Source: Gammaproteobacteria bacterium (GTDB lineage Bacteria > Pseudomonadota > Gammaproteobacteria > UBA9214). Taken from it: a stretch of 14,721 nt of DNA. The first letter of the stretch is position 1. Every line of letters begins with the position of its first letter. Where the stretch lies: assembly GCA_029864225.1 (NCBI GenBank), contig JAOTTU010000040.1, positions 1 through 14,721 on the forward strand, in the 5' to 3' direction. Positions 1-8,467 of the stretch are shown here, piece by piece. Below the pieces are notes generated by a model, which saw only the letters and a list, made by a program, of their open reading frames with translations, did not search any database and was not told the origin of the DNA. The position numbers and the translations under genes were made by a program.

Positions 1-1
1 C

Positions 2-190
2 CCCGCCATGCTTCCGGTCCATGCCAGTGAAATGTATGCCAAAAACCTGGCCAATTTCCTCTCCCTGATCGTCCACGACGGTGAACTCAAACCGGACTGG
101 GATGATGAAATCGTTTCCGCCAGCGCGCTGACCGTGGCCGGCGAGATACGCCACCAGCAGACCCGGGAATTTGTGGAGGCACAGACATGA
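2..190 (+). CDS. pntAA: NAD(P) transhydrogenase subunit alpha part 1, C-terminal end (partial)
   Basis: This is the last 62 codons of a gene that begins before the window; the stop is TGA at 188-190. The tail, with LPVHASEMYAKNLANFLSLI and an acidic DWDDEIV stretch, resembles the end of the soluble NAD(H)-binding domain I of the proton-translocating transhydrogenase. That enzyme uses the proton-motive force to move hydride from NADH to NADP+. The identification is secured by the next two genes, which encode the two membrane-containing subunits. The stop overlaps the pntAB start in ATGA, so translation is probably coupled. The alpha chain stops here and the membrane segment is a separate small gene, which is the three-subunit arrangement known from Rhodospirillum and Pseudomonas rather than the fused alpha chain of E. 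coli. Confidence 0.88.
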   Translation, partial: PAMLPVHASEMYAKNLANFLSLIVHDGELKPDWDDEIVSASALTVAGEIRHQQTREFVEAQT

Positions 191-476
191 TCGAGGGATT
201 TACTGCGCTGTATATCTTTATGCTGTCGGCATTTACCGGCTACGAGGTGATCAGCCGGGTGCCTGTCATCCTGCACACCCCGCTGATGTCGGGATCGAAC
301 TTCGTGCACGGCATCGTGCTGGTGGGTGCCATGGTCGCCATGGGCCATGCCGCGACTACGCTGGAACTCACCATTGGTTTTATAGGCGTCGCGCTCGCGG
401 CCGGCAATGCCGTGGGCGGTTTTGTAGTGACCGAACGCATGCTGGAGATGTTCAAGAGCGCGAAGGGGCAGCACTA

Positions 477-477
<1 letters not shown>
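187..477 (+). CDS. pntAB: NAD(P) transhydrogenase subunit alpha part 2 (membrane subunit)
   Basis: A 96-residue, very hydrophobic protein with about three membrane helices (roughly residues 5-22, 38-58 and 62-82). It matches the membrane part of the transhydrogenase alpha chain. Family-typical stretches are GYEVISRVPVILHTPLMSG (about residues 18-36) followed by NFVHGIVLVGAM, and a GNAVGGFVVTERML segment near the C-terminus. It forms part of the proton channel in the inner membrane together with the helices of PntB. The ATG start overlaps the pntAA stop (ATGA) and its TAA overlaps the pntB start (TAATG), so the three genes form a tightly coupled operon. Length and composition are normal for the stand-alone subunit. 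Confidence 0.93.
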
Positions 478-1841
<1,364 letters not shown>

Positions 1842-2365
1842 ACCCGACCGCCGCGCGCCGGCAGCACTCGCCAGCCTGCAACCCGGCGACCGGCCAGTGT
1901 TATGATGCCAGGCGCATCAAACCCCGTTCCGACGACACCGGAAACAGCGGTTGGCGTCCCGAAAAGGGGGCTTGATTTCTATGTTCTCCAGCAAATACAG
2001 GCCCAAAATGTTGGTCCTCTTTTATCGGGGGCCACCGAGTTTATGCACAGTCTTGGTGCCAGTGATGTTTTATCGCCACAGAGTCGCAGTTTAGCTATAT
2101 AAGAAACTAATAATTAACTTTATATTGCTGTATTTATTCATTTTTTCTATTTGTTAAAAAATTGGCCAATTTAACAACGATGCGGGAAAAATAGGGCTTT
2201 GACGTGCTTTACCCCAATTCATCCACAGAGTTATCCACAGGTTTTGTGGATAACAAACGGCATTCAATCAGATGAAGGAGTTAGCTTGGCTTGGTAACAA
2301 TTTGTCTTAACCATGCCTGCTAACTTTACCTATCTGACAGCGCCACGCGCACGCATCGAATCCCA
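1842..2365. other. Gene-poor region with DnaA boxes and AT-rich stretch; candidate replication origin
   Basis: This 524-base gap between pntB and priA has no convincing gene. Seen directly: TTATGCACA at 2041-2049 fits the DnaA consensus TTATNCACA. A very AT-rich block runs from about 2095 to 2175, in a GC-rich neighbourhood. TCATCCACA at 2219-2227 has one mismatch. TTATCCACA at 2231-2239 is perfect, and TGTGGATAA at 2245-2253 is perfect on the opposite strand. The AT-rich block ends in a palindrome, AAATTGGCCAATTT at 2159-2172. An AT-rich unwinding segment beside clustered DnaA boxes is the usual build of a bacterial oriC. Four boxes are fewer than many origins have, and neither dnaA, mnmG nor rpmH is in view, so a DnaA-titration or DnaA-regulated region is an alternative. 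Confidence 0.42.
2230..2254. promoter_or_regulatory. Inverted pair of perfect DnaA boxes
   Basis: GTTATCCACA and its exact reverse complement TGTGGATAAC face each other across a five-base spacer (GGTTT). Each arm contains the highest-affinity DnaA 9-mer, TTATCCACA. A third, one-mismatch copy lies eight bases upstream on the plus strand. The pair sits about 110 bases before the priA start, so it could act in replication initiation or in control of priA. Confidence 0.7.
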
Positions 2366-4561
2366 GTGAACCACACCATCCTGCGCATCGCTATTCCTAC
2401 ACCCCTGTACCGCAGTTTCGACTACTTGCCACCGGCATCCGATGCTGCAGATACGCTGCAGCCGGGTAGCCGCATTCGCGTGCCCTTCGGGCGGCGCAAG
2501 ACCATCGGCATACTCCTCGAAGTTGCCCAACAGAGTGCGCTCGAACCCGCGCGTCTCAAACCGGCGCTGGAGGTTCTGGACGAAGCACCGGTACTCAGCA
2601 GCGATATCCTGGCCATGACACTGTGGGCCAGTGCCTATTACCAGCACCCGATCGGCGATGCGCTGGCCACCGCCCTGCCGGTCTTGCTGCGGCGTGGGCA
2701 GGCAATCCAGGGTGCGCGCGAACCCGGCTGGCGGCTCACGCAAGCCGGCAGTCAGGTAGACACCGACACCCTGTCCCGTGCACCGCGCCAGGCAATGCTG
2801 ATACACCAGCTGCGTGCACACCCGCAGGGCGCGCCACGCTCCACCCTCGAGGTCCCCGCCGAGGTATTGCGCCGCCTCAGCGAAAAGGGCTGGATAGAGT
2901 CGTGCAGCCTCACGGATACCAATGCCGATGCAACCGTTATCGCGAGCACACCCCACACCCTGAACGCGACGCAGCAGTCCGCCGTCGACGCGGTCACGGC
3001 CAGCCTGTCGGAATTCGCCGCCTTCCTGCTGGAAGGCGTCACGGGCAGCGGCAAGACCGAGGTGTACCTGCAGATCATTGACACGCTCATCGCACAGGGG
3101 CGTCAGACCCTGGTGCTGGTCCCCGAGATCGGGCTGACCCCGCAGCTGGTCAAGCGTTTCAGTTCCCGCTTCGGCGTCCCGCTGGCCGTGCTGCATTCCG
3201 GTCTCAGCGACCGCGAACGCCTCGCTGCCTGGCAGCAGGCCCGCAGCGGCAAGGCGCTGATTGTCATTGGCACCCGTTCGGCCATTTTCACGCCGCTGGC
3301 ACGGCCCGGCCTGCTGGTGGTCGACGAGGAGCATGACAGTTCACTGAAACAGCAGGAAGGCTTCCGCTATTCGGCACGCGACCTGGCGGTCTGGCGCGCC
3401 CGCCAGCTGGATATCCCCGTCATCCTGGGCTCGGCCACGCCCTCACTGGAAAGCCTGTTCAATGTCGAACACCAGCGCTACCAGCACCTGGTGCTGCCGA
3501 ACCGCACCGGGGCAGCCAGCCTGCCTGCCTACGAGATACTCGATATCCGCAAACAGCCGCTGGAGCATGGCCTCGGCCGCCCCCTGCTGAAACGTATCGC
3601 CCATCATCTCGATCACGATGGCCAGGTCCTGCTGTTCCTCAACCGGCGCGGCTATGCCCCCACACTGGTCTGCCATGACTGCGGCTGGGTCGCCGAGTGC
3701 CCGCGCTGCGACGCCCGCATGACCTGGCACCAACGCGAACAACAATTACGCTGCCACCATTGCGGCAGCCAGCGTCCCGTTGCCACGAGCTGCCCGGAAT
3801 GCCAGTCCACCGAGCTGCGGCCGCTGGGCCAGGGAACCGAGCGTGTCGATCTGGCGCTGGCGGAGCACTTCCCCGGGGTGGAACGGCTGCGTATCGACCG
3901 GGATACCACCCGCCGCAAGGGTGAGCTCGCCAGGCATCTGGAACAGGCTCGCAGCGGCCGGGCGCGCCTCCTGCTGGGGACCCAGATGCTGGCCAAGGGC
4001 CATCACTTTCCGAAGGTCACCCTGGTCGGTATCCTGAATGCGGATCAGGGCCTGTTCGGGACCGATTTCCGCTCCAGCGAACGCATGGCCCAGTTGATTG
4101 TGCAGGTCGCCGGGCGCGCCGGGCGCCATGACCGTGCCGGCCATGTCGCGATCCAGACCCACCACCCCGAGCATCCGTTACTGCAGCTGCTCATCCGCCA
4201 GGGCTACCCGGCCTTTGCCCGGGCGGCACTGGCGGAGCGCGCGGCGGCCCGGCTCCCGCCCTACAGCCACATTGCCCTGGTCCGGGCCGAGGCGGCCCGG
4301 CAGTCCGTCCCCATGGCCTTCCTCGAACAGGTCCGCCGTCACTGCGAGGCTGCAGGCGAGACCGGCGTCGAGCTCTGGGGCCCGATACCGGCAAGCATGG
4401 AGCGGCGTGCCGGGCACTTTCGTGCACAGCTGCTGCTGCAGGCGGCCCGACGGGGTGATCTGCAGCAGCTGCTGGGTGGCCTGGTCCGGCAGCTGGAACA
4501 GATGAAGGAGGCGCGCCAGGTGCGCTGGTCGGTGGATGTCGACCCGGCCGACATGTTCTAG
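2366..4561 (+). CDS. priA: Primosomal protein N' (replication restart helicase PriA)
   Basis: A 731-residue protein, the usual size for PriA. It binds stalled forks and reloads the replicative helicase through the primosome, using 3'-to-5' superfamily 2 helicase activity. The N-terminal DNA-binding domain (residues 1 to about 100) starts with a typical ILRIAIPTPLYRSFDY. The Walker A motif GVTGSGKT is at 224-231 and the Walker B motif DEEH at 320-323. Eight cysteines bind two zinc ions: C436, C439, C445, C448, C463, C466, C476 and C479. The helicase C-lobe follows, with LLLGTQMLAKGHHFP and VAGRAGR. The start is GTG, chosen because the family N-terminus begins there and no in-frame ATG lies nearby. 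An 18-codon ORF (2313-2369) ends on it as GTGA. It is separated from argS by a fold-back element. Confidence 0.97.
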   Translation: MNHTILRIAIPTPLYRSFDYLPPASDAADTLQPGSRIRVPFGRRKTIGILLEVAQQSALEPARLKPALEVLDEAPVLSSDILAMTLWASAYYQHPIGDALATALPVLLRRGQAIQGAREPGWRLTQAGSQVDTDTLSRAPRQAMLIHQLRAHPQGAPRSTLEVPAEVLRRLSEKGWIESCSLTDTNADATVIASTPHTLNATQQSAVDAVTASLSEFAAFLLEGVTGSGKTEVYLQIIDTLIAQGRQTLVLVPEIGLTPQLVKRFSSRFGVPLAVLHSGLSDRERLAAWQQARSGKALIVIGTRSAIFTPLARPGLLVVDEEHDSSLKQQEGFRYSARDLAVWRARQLDIPVILGSATPSLESLFNVEHQRYQHLVLPNRTGAASLPAYEILDIRKQPLEHGLGRPLLKRIAHHLDHDGQVLLFLNRRGYAPTLVCHDCGWVAECPRCDARMTWHQREQQLRCHHCGSQRPVATSCPECQSTELRPLGQGTERVDLALAEHFPGVERLRIDRDTTRRKGELARHLEQARSGRARLLLGTQMLAKGHHFPKVTLVGILNADQGLFGTDFRSSERMAQLIVQVAGRAGRHDRAGHVAIQTHHPEHPLLQLLIRQGYPAFARAALAERAAARLPPYSHIALVRAEAARQSVPMAFLEQVRRHCEAAGETGVELWGPIPASMERRAGHFRAQLLLQAARRGDLQQLLGGLVRQLEQMKEARQVRWSVDVDPADMF

Positions 4562-4621
4562 AACCCGCTTGCAAGATCACCGACGGACGGGATAATAGGC
4601 AACCCGCTGATTATTGGATAA

Positions 4622-5000
4622 TTCAACGCGGAGACGCGGAGAACGCAGAGAAGCCATTATTAATGTGCTCTTAACCGCAAAGGCACAAAGGGCGCAAAGA
4701 AAGATTATTGCAACAACACCGATAGGGAAAATGACAAACATTCAGTCAGTTAAGAAAAGTCTGATCAAGCCGTCATTCCGGGCGGAGCGTAGCGGAGACC
4801 CGGAATCCAGTAATCAGTAATCAGGCAATGACTGGATTCCGGCCTGCGCCGGAATGACGAATGATGAGTTTATCAGGCCTTCCTTAACTGAGATTCGTTG
4901 TTGTTAGCAATAATTGTGTTTTGACTTTGCGCCCTTTGCGCCTTTGCGGTGATAAATTTTTTTCTAAATTTCTCTGCAATCTCCGCATCTCTGTGGTGAA
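4622..5000. repeat. Long fold-back element of nested inverted repeats between priA and argS
   Basis: Almost the whole priA-argS gap is one imperfect palindrome. Outer arms: 4622-4652 pairs with 4970-5000 (25 of 31 positions match). Next pair: 4674-4699 with 4925-4950 (25 of 26), built of CCGCAAAGGC / GGGCGCAAAG units. The pairing continues less perfectly: ATTATTGC plus AACAACA around 4704-4717 with about 4897-4914, and 4747-4768 with 4869-4890 (18 of 22). The centre is a separate hairpin at 4771-4859. Similar GCGGAGACGCGGAG and CCGCAAAGGCGCAAAG units are common dispersed repeats in environmental proteobacteria. No transposase is present, so this may be a non-autonomous, MITE-like element or a piled-up set of repeats. 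It ends only 36 bases before argS. Confidence 0.8.
4771..4859. repeat. Central hairpin of the fold-back element
   Basis: Outer arms CGTCATTCCGG (4771-4781) and CCGGAATGACG (4849-4859) are exact reverse complements. Inner arms CCGGAATCCAGT (4800-4811) and ACTGGATTCCGG (4831-4842) are also exact, around a 19-base loop. CGTCATTCCGG...CCGGAATCCAG is a widespread intergenic repeat type in proteobacteria and other bacteria, often mis-called as a short protein. As RNA it would form a strong stem between priA and argS transcripts and could slow or end transcription, but no T-tract follows. Confidence 0.8.
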
Positions 5001-5036
5001 TCCCGGTTTTAATAACATCAACGAGCACCACGACCC

Positions 5037-6797
5037 TTGAAAGAACACATCGCACAGATCCTGGACAGCGCTGTCAAGCAGCTGCAGGCTGACGGCACCC
5101 TGCCGGACAACATCATGCCCGCCATCATGGTGGAGCGCACCCGTGACCGGGAACACGGTGACTTTGCCAGCAACCTGGCGCTGACCCTTGCCAAACCGGC
5201 ACGCAGCAACCCGCGCGACCTGGCCGAAAAGATCGTGGCGGCCATCGAAACCGGCGGACACATCGAACGGGTGGAGATCGCGGGACCGGGGTTCATCAAT
5301 TTCTTCCTGGGCACCGCCGCCTGGCATGTGGTCATCGGTGAGATTCTCGAGCAGGGCGAGGCCTTCGGACGCAGCGATATCGGCAAGGGACAGCATATCC
5401 AGGTCGAGTTCGTTTCGGCCAATCCCACCGGGCCGCTGCACGTGGGACACGGTCGCGGTGCGGCCTATGGCGCCGCCGTCGCCGATCTGCTGGAAGCCAT
5501 CGGCTGCCAGGTGCACCGCGAATACTACGTCAATGATGCCGGCCGCCAGATGGACATCCTCGCGGCCAGCGTCTACCTGCGCTACCTCGACCTGTGCGGT
5601 GAAACGGTTCCATTCCCGGCCAATGGCTACCAGGGCGATTATGTCTGGGACATCGGCGCGACCCTGCATCGCGAACACGGCGACAGTCTGCGCCACCCGA
5701 TCGACGCGGTGTTCGCGGATGTCACGCCCGACGCGCCGGCTGGCGGCGACAAGGAGACCCATATCGATGGCGTCATCGCCCGCATCCGCGGCCTGCTTGG
5801 CCCGCAGGACTACCGCCGGGTATTCGATGCCGGCCTGGATGCCATCCTGCAGAACATCCGCCAGGATCTGAAGGAATTCGGGGTGGTTTACGACGAGTGG
5901 TTCTCGGAACGCTCGCTGGCCGAGAATCATGCCGTGGAGCAGGCCATCGAGCGGCTCAGGCAAAGCGGCCACACCTATGAAAAGAACGGCGCCCTGTGGT
6001 TCCGCTCCACCGACTACGGTGACGAGAAGGACCGGGTGATCGTGCGCGAAAACGGCCAGACCACCTACTTTGCCTCCGATATCGCTTACCATATGAACAA
6101 GCTGGAGCGCGGCTACGACCGGGTCATCGACATCTGGGGCGCCGACCACCATGGCTATATCCCGCGGGTCAAGGCGGCCCTCAAGGCACTGGGCGATGAC
6201 CCCGACAAGCTCGATGTACTGCTGGTGCAGTTTGCCGTGCTCTACCGCGGCGGCGAGAAGGTGCAGATGTCGACGCGTTCGGGCGAATTCGTCACCCTGC
6301 GCGAACTGCGCCACGAGGTCGGCAATGATGCCGCCCGCTATTTCTACGTGATGCGCAAATGCGAGCAGCACATGGACTTCGACCTGGACCTTGCCAAGTC
6401 ACAGTCCAACGACAACCCGGTGTACTACATCCAATATGCGCATGCCCGCGTGATGAGCGTGTTCAGGCAGCTCCAAGAAAAGGGATTGGGCTGGGACCGG
6501 ACACAGGGCATCAGTGAACTTGTGCAGTTACAGGAATCACACGAACAGGAACTGATGATCAACCTGTCGCGTTACCCTGAGGTACTGGAAGGCGCGGCCA
6601 TCAATTATGAACCTCACCTGCTAACACATTACCTGCGCGACCTGGCCAACGACTTCCACACCTACTACAACGCGCATACCTTCCTGGTCGATGACGCGGC
6701 GCTGCGCAATGCTCGCCTTAACCTGATCGAGGCCACCCGCCAGGTCATCGTCAATGGCCTCAACCTGCTCGGCGTATCGGCCCCGGACAACATGTAA
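5037..6797 (+). CDS. argS: Arginine--tRNA ligase
   Basis: A 586-residue class I aminoacyl-tRNA synthetase that charges tRNA-Arg with arginine in the cytoplasm. E. coli ArgRS is 577 residues. In order: the N-terminal ArgRS-specific tRNA-binding domain (about 1-90, ending near IAGPGFINFFL); the catalytic Rossmann domain with the HIGH-type signature HVGH at 135-138 inside NPTGPLHVGHGRG; the KMSKS-equivalent loop at about 409-413 as VQMST, which is degenerate as usual for this enzyme; and a C-terminal anticodon-binding helical domain. The start is TTG, because MKEHIAQIL matches the family N-terminus and no ATG lies close upstream. There is no strong Shine-Dalgarno. The fold-back element ends 36 bases upstream, so the gene either reads through from priA or has its promoter in or beside that repeat. 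The stop overlaps the next start (TAATG). Confidence 0.97.
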   Translation: MKEHIAQILDSAVKQLQADGTLPDNIMPAIMVERTRDREHGDFASNLALTLAKPARSNPRDLAEKIVAAIETGGHIERVEIAGPGFINFFLGTAAWHVVIGEILEQGEAFGRSDIGKGQHIQVEFVSANPTGPLHVGHGRGAAYGAAVADLLEAIGCQVHREYYVNDAGRQMDILAASVYLRYLDLCGETVPFPANGYQGDYVWDIGATLHREHGDSLRHPIDAVFADVTPDAPAGGDKETHIDGVIARIRGLLGPQDYRRVFDAGLDAILQNIRQDLKEFGVVYDEWFSERSLAENHAVEQAIERLRQSGHTYEKNGALWFRSTDYGDEKDRVIVRENGQTTYFASDIAYHMNKLERGYDRVIDIWGADHHGYIPRVKAALKALGDDPDKLDVLLVQFAVLYRGGEKVQMSTRSGEFVTLRELRHEVGNDAARYFYVMRKCEQHMDFDLDLAKSQSNDNPVYYIQYAHARVMSVFRQLQEKGLGWDRTQGISELVQLQESHEQELMINLSRYPEVLEGAAINYEPHLLTHYLRDLANDFHTYYNAHTFLVDDAALRNARLNLIEATRQVIVNGLNLLGVSAPDNM

Positions 6798-7387
6798 TGC
6801 CCAGGGACTACAAGCATCGTGCCACGCGCAGGAAGAAGAGCAACCCGGTATCGCCCTGGTTCGGAATGGTGGCGGGCCTGCTCATCGGGCTGTTCATCGC
6901 CTTCCTGGTCTATATCAAGATGCTGGCGCCGCCGACCGTGCCACAGCAGACCAGCCTGCCGATAGACGTTTCCGCGTCTGCACCGCCGCAGGCCGCGGAT
7001 GAAGTGCGCAAGCCGCAGCAGGACGCCCTGCCGCCGCCGCCCAAGCCGCGCTTCGATTTCTACACCATCCTGCCGGAAATGGAGGTGGTGATTCCCGAGC
7101 AGGAGATCACCGGCAAACCCGAGCAGGGGGTCCGGCGGGTGGAGCAGCCCGGCACCTACTTCCTGCAGGCGGGCTCCTTCAGCAGTGCGGCGCAGGCCGA
7201 CCGCTTCAAGGCCGAACTGGCGCTGCTGGGCCTGGAAACCAGCATCCAGAAGGTCACCATCAACAACAAGGACACCTATCACCGGGTCCGAGTCGGGCCC
7301 TACCGCGACCTTGACGAACTCAACAAGGTCCGCAGAATACTCAATCAGCAGGGCATCGAGAGCGCACTCATCCGCGTCAAGGGCTAG
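6797..7387 (+). CDS. SPOR-domain membrane protein (FtsN-like)
   Basis: A 196-residue single-pass membrane protein. A basic cytoplasmic head (RDYKHRATRRKK) precedes one membrane helix at about residues 21-43. A proline-rich periplasmic linker follows to about 118, then a SPOR domain from about 119 to 196 (YFLQAGSF, then RVRVGPYRDLDELNKVRRIL). SPOR domains bind peptidoglycan stripped of stem peptides at the division septum. FtsN is the best-known protein of this build, but this one is shorter than E. coli FtsN. In Pseudomonas the gene after argS is the same kind of SPOR protein, followed by hslVU; here hslVU is absent and a convergent queD-like gene follows. Its start overlaps the argS stop in TAATG, so the two are co-translated. 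Whether it is the true FtsN or a paralogue cannot be told from the window. Confidence 0.88.
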   Translation: MPRDYKHRATRRKKSNPVSPWFGMVAGLLIGLFIAFLVYIKMLAPPTVPQQTSLPIDVSASAPPQAADEVRKPQQDALPPPPKPRFDFYTILPEMEVVIPEQEITGKPEQGVRRVEQPGTYFLQAGSFSSAAQADRFKAELALLGLETSIQKVTINNKDTYHRVRVGPYRDLDELNKVRRILNQQGIESALIRVKG

Positions 7388-7486
7388 CCCGCATATTGCA
7401 CCAGTCGGCCGTGGACCAGTGTATGTAACCAGCTGAAAACGACAGTATATCTATCAACGATCCGGTACATTTGAAGGGTGCAGTTT

Positions 7487-7532
7487 GTAACCGGCCCGCG
7501 TCCTATCCGGGCCCTGGTTCAGGGCCGGTAAC
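7487..7532. repeat. Palindrome at the convergent SPOR gene / queD junction
   Basis: GTAACCGGCCC (7487-7497) pairs with GGGCCGGTAAC (7522-7532) at 10 of 11 positions. Inside it, CCGGGCCCTG (from 7507) can pair with CAGGGCCGG (ending 7528) with one bulged base. The structure overlaps the queD stop codon and lies between two convergent genes, where a two-way terminator would be expected. No T-run follows on either strand, so it is not a classical intrinsic terminator. Confidence 0.5.
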
Positions 7533-7920
7533 TTGCGCAACTGGTCCCGGTTTCCCAGAGCGCCACCTCGACCACCGGGAACCCCTGTTGCGCAACGAAC
7601 TCGAAGATCAGCCGGGCGATGTTCTCGGCAGTCGGGTTGGCGTCCATCACAAAGACACGCTCACCGGCCTGTTGCAGCAACGGCAGCACTGGATCATCCC
7701 TGCACAGCAGCAGGGTATGGTCCAGCTCGTGGTCAAGCCACTCCTTGACCACCGCCTGGATGTCGGTGAAATCCACCACCATGCCACGCGCGTCGAGCGA
7801 CGCGCTTTCCAGGGTAATGACGGCATCCGCATTATGCCCGTGCAGGTGCTGGCATTTGCCCTGGTAGTTCAGGAGCCGGTGGCCGTAGCAGAACGATACG
7901 GTCTTTATTACCTTGTACAT
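7519..7920 (-). CDS. queD: 6-carboxytetrahydropterin synthase family protein (QueD/PTPS-like)
   Basis: A 133-residue protein of the 6-pyruvoyl-tetrahydropterin synthase fold. QueD converts dihydroneopterin triphosphate to 6-carboxytetrahydropterin in the first committed step to queuosine and other deazapurines. Visible: zinc ligands H14, H27 and H29; the QueD-type CxxxHGH motif (C23 to H29); the D67-H68 pair in LDHTLLL; PTAEN at 96-100; and E123 in WET. The usual FxAAH start is replaced by FCYGHRLL, a variant seen in a branch of the family, so a different pterin product is possible. The ATG at 7920 is preferred; the frame runs on to a GTG at 7929, adding three residues. No other queuosine gene is in the window. 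It converges on the SPOR gene and its upstream region is about 135 bases long. Confidence 0.82.
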   Translation of the reverse strand: MYKVIKTVSFCYGHRLLNYQGKCQHLHGHNADAVITLESASLDARGMVVDFTDIQAVVKEWLDHELDHTLLLCRDDPVLPLLQQAGERVFVMDANPTAENIARLIFEFVAQQGFPVVEVALWETGTSCASYRP

Positions 7921-8055
7921 CACACGCACCCGGGCAGACGAAAAGTTGGCATTAACAAAAAAATCTTAGTGTCAGTGTAGCAAAGCTGCCTGCCCTGCTG
8001 CCGCAGTCAGACAGAGGACGGGCAGCACACATCAAAGCGTGATGACCTGGTACGG

Positions 8056-8400
8056 TCATTCGTCACGGCCACCTGCCAGCCGCTCGATTATCTGAAGATA
8101 TTTCTTTTCGTTCGAGATGAAAGCATAGACAAACAGGATGACGGTCACCAGAACCATGAAGCATAACGAGGTCATCACCGGCAACATCATGGACATGATC
8201 GCCAGGGTTGGCTCGTCGATGGTCCCGGACTCCAGCTGGTCGGCGACCTCGAACGGGTTCACCAGCAGGGGTGTCTTCAGATACAGCCAGGCAAAAATGG
8301 CCGCCAGACCCAGCAGCGACAGCGGCCCGGCAATGTTCCAGGCAGTAGTCAGCTTTCTGCGCTTTTCCAGAAAGGCGTCGAATTGAGTATCGATGTGCAT
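8056..8400 (-). CDS. Uncharacterised two-helix membrane protein
   Basis: A 114-residue protein that I do not recognise as a named family. The head is charged (DAFLEKRRKLTTA). Two hydrophobic segments lie at about residues 20-40 (NIAGPLSLLGLAAIFAWLY) and about 66-95 (AIMSMMLPVMTSL and on). A charged helical tail follows (SNEKKYLQIIERLAGGRDE). The acidic linker between the helices (EVADQLESGTIDEP) is probably outside the cytoplasm if the basic head is inside. The ATG at 8400 has a GGGGGA stretch at a good distance; the open frame runs further upstream into yqcC but that extension is basic, atypical and unsupported. It follows yqcC on the same strand with 67 bases between, so the two may share a transcript. 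Confidence 0.75.
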   Translation of the reverse strand: MHIDTQFDAFLEKRRKLTTAWNIAGPLSLLGLAAIFAWLYLKTPLLVNPFEVADQLESGTIDEPTLAIMSMMLPVMTSLCFMVLVTVILFVYAFISNEKKYLQIIERLAGGRDE

Positions 8401-8467
8401 GGCGTTCCCCCGGTATCTCCAGCGATCTGGTGCTGCCGCCCGTCCACCATACCGCGTGACCGCGTTG

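Noticed and set aside
171..476. Upstream extension of the pntB reading frame
   Set aside because: Overlaps pntAB fully and is arginine- and histidine-rich out-of-frame translation; the TAATG start at 477 fits the family.
1902..2102. Short frames 1902-2102 and 1981-2094 in the pntB-priA gap
   Set aside because: The second has GGGGG ten bases before its ATG, but neither peptide has a recognisable feature and both run into the AT-rich DnaA-box region.
2330..3334. 334-residue antisense frame across the priA 5' half
   Set aside because: Shadow frame with no recognisable motif.
4614..5055. Short frames 4614-4820 (+) and 4873-5055 (-), both containing AKAQRAQ
   Set aside because: They are translations of the inverted-repeat element; the same peptide from both strands shows repeat symmetry, not protein selection.
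4884..6371. 495-residue antisense frame across argS
   Set aside because: Mirror of argS codon structure in GC-rich DNA; its C-terminal part is repeat sequence.
7471..7980. 169-residue plus-strand frame over queD, and 8841-9062 frame before EF-G
   Set aside because: The first is antisense to a gene with clear motifs; the second has no domain or ribosome-binding site and covers the promoter region.
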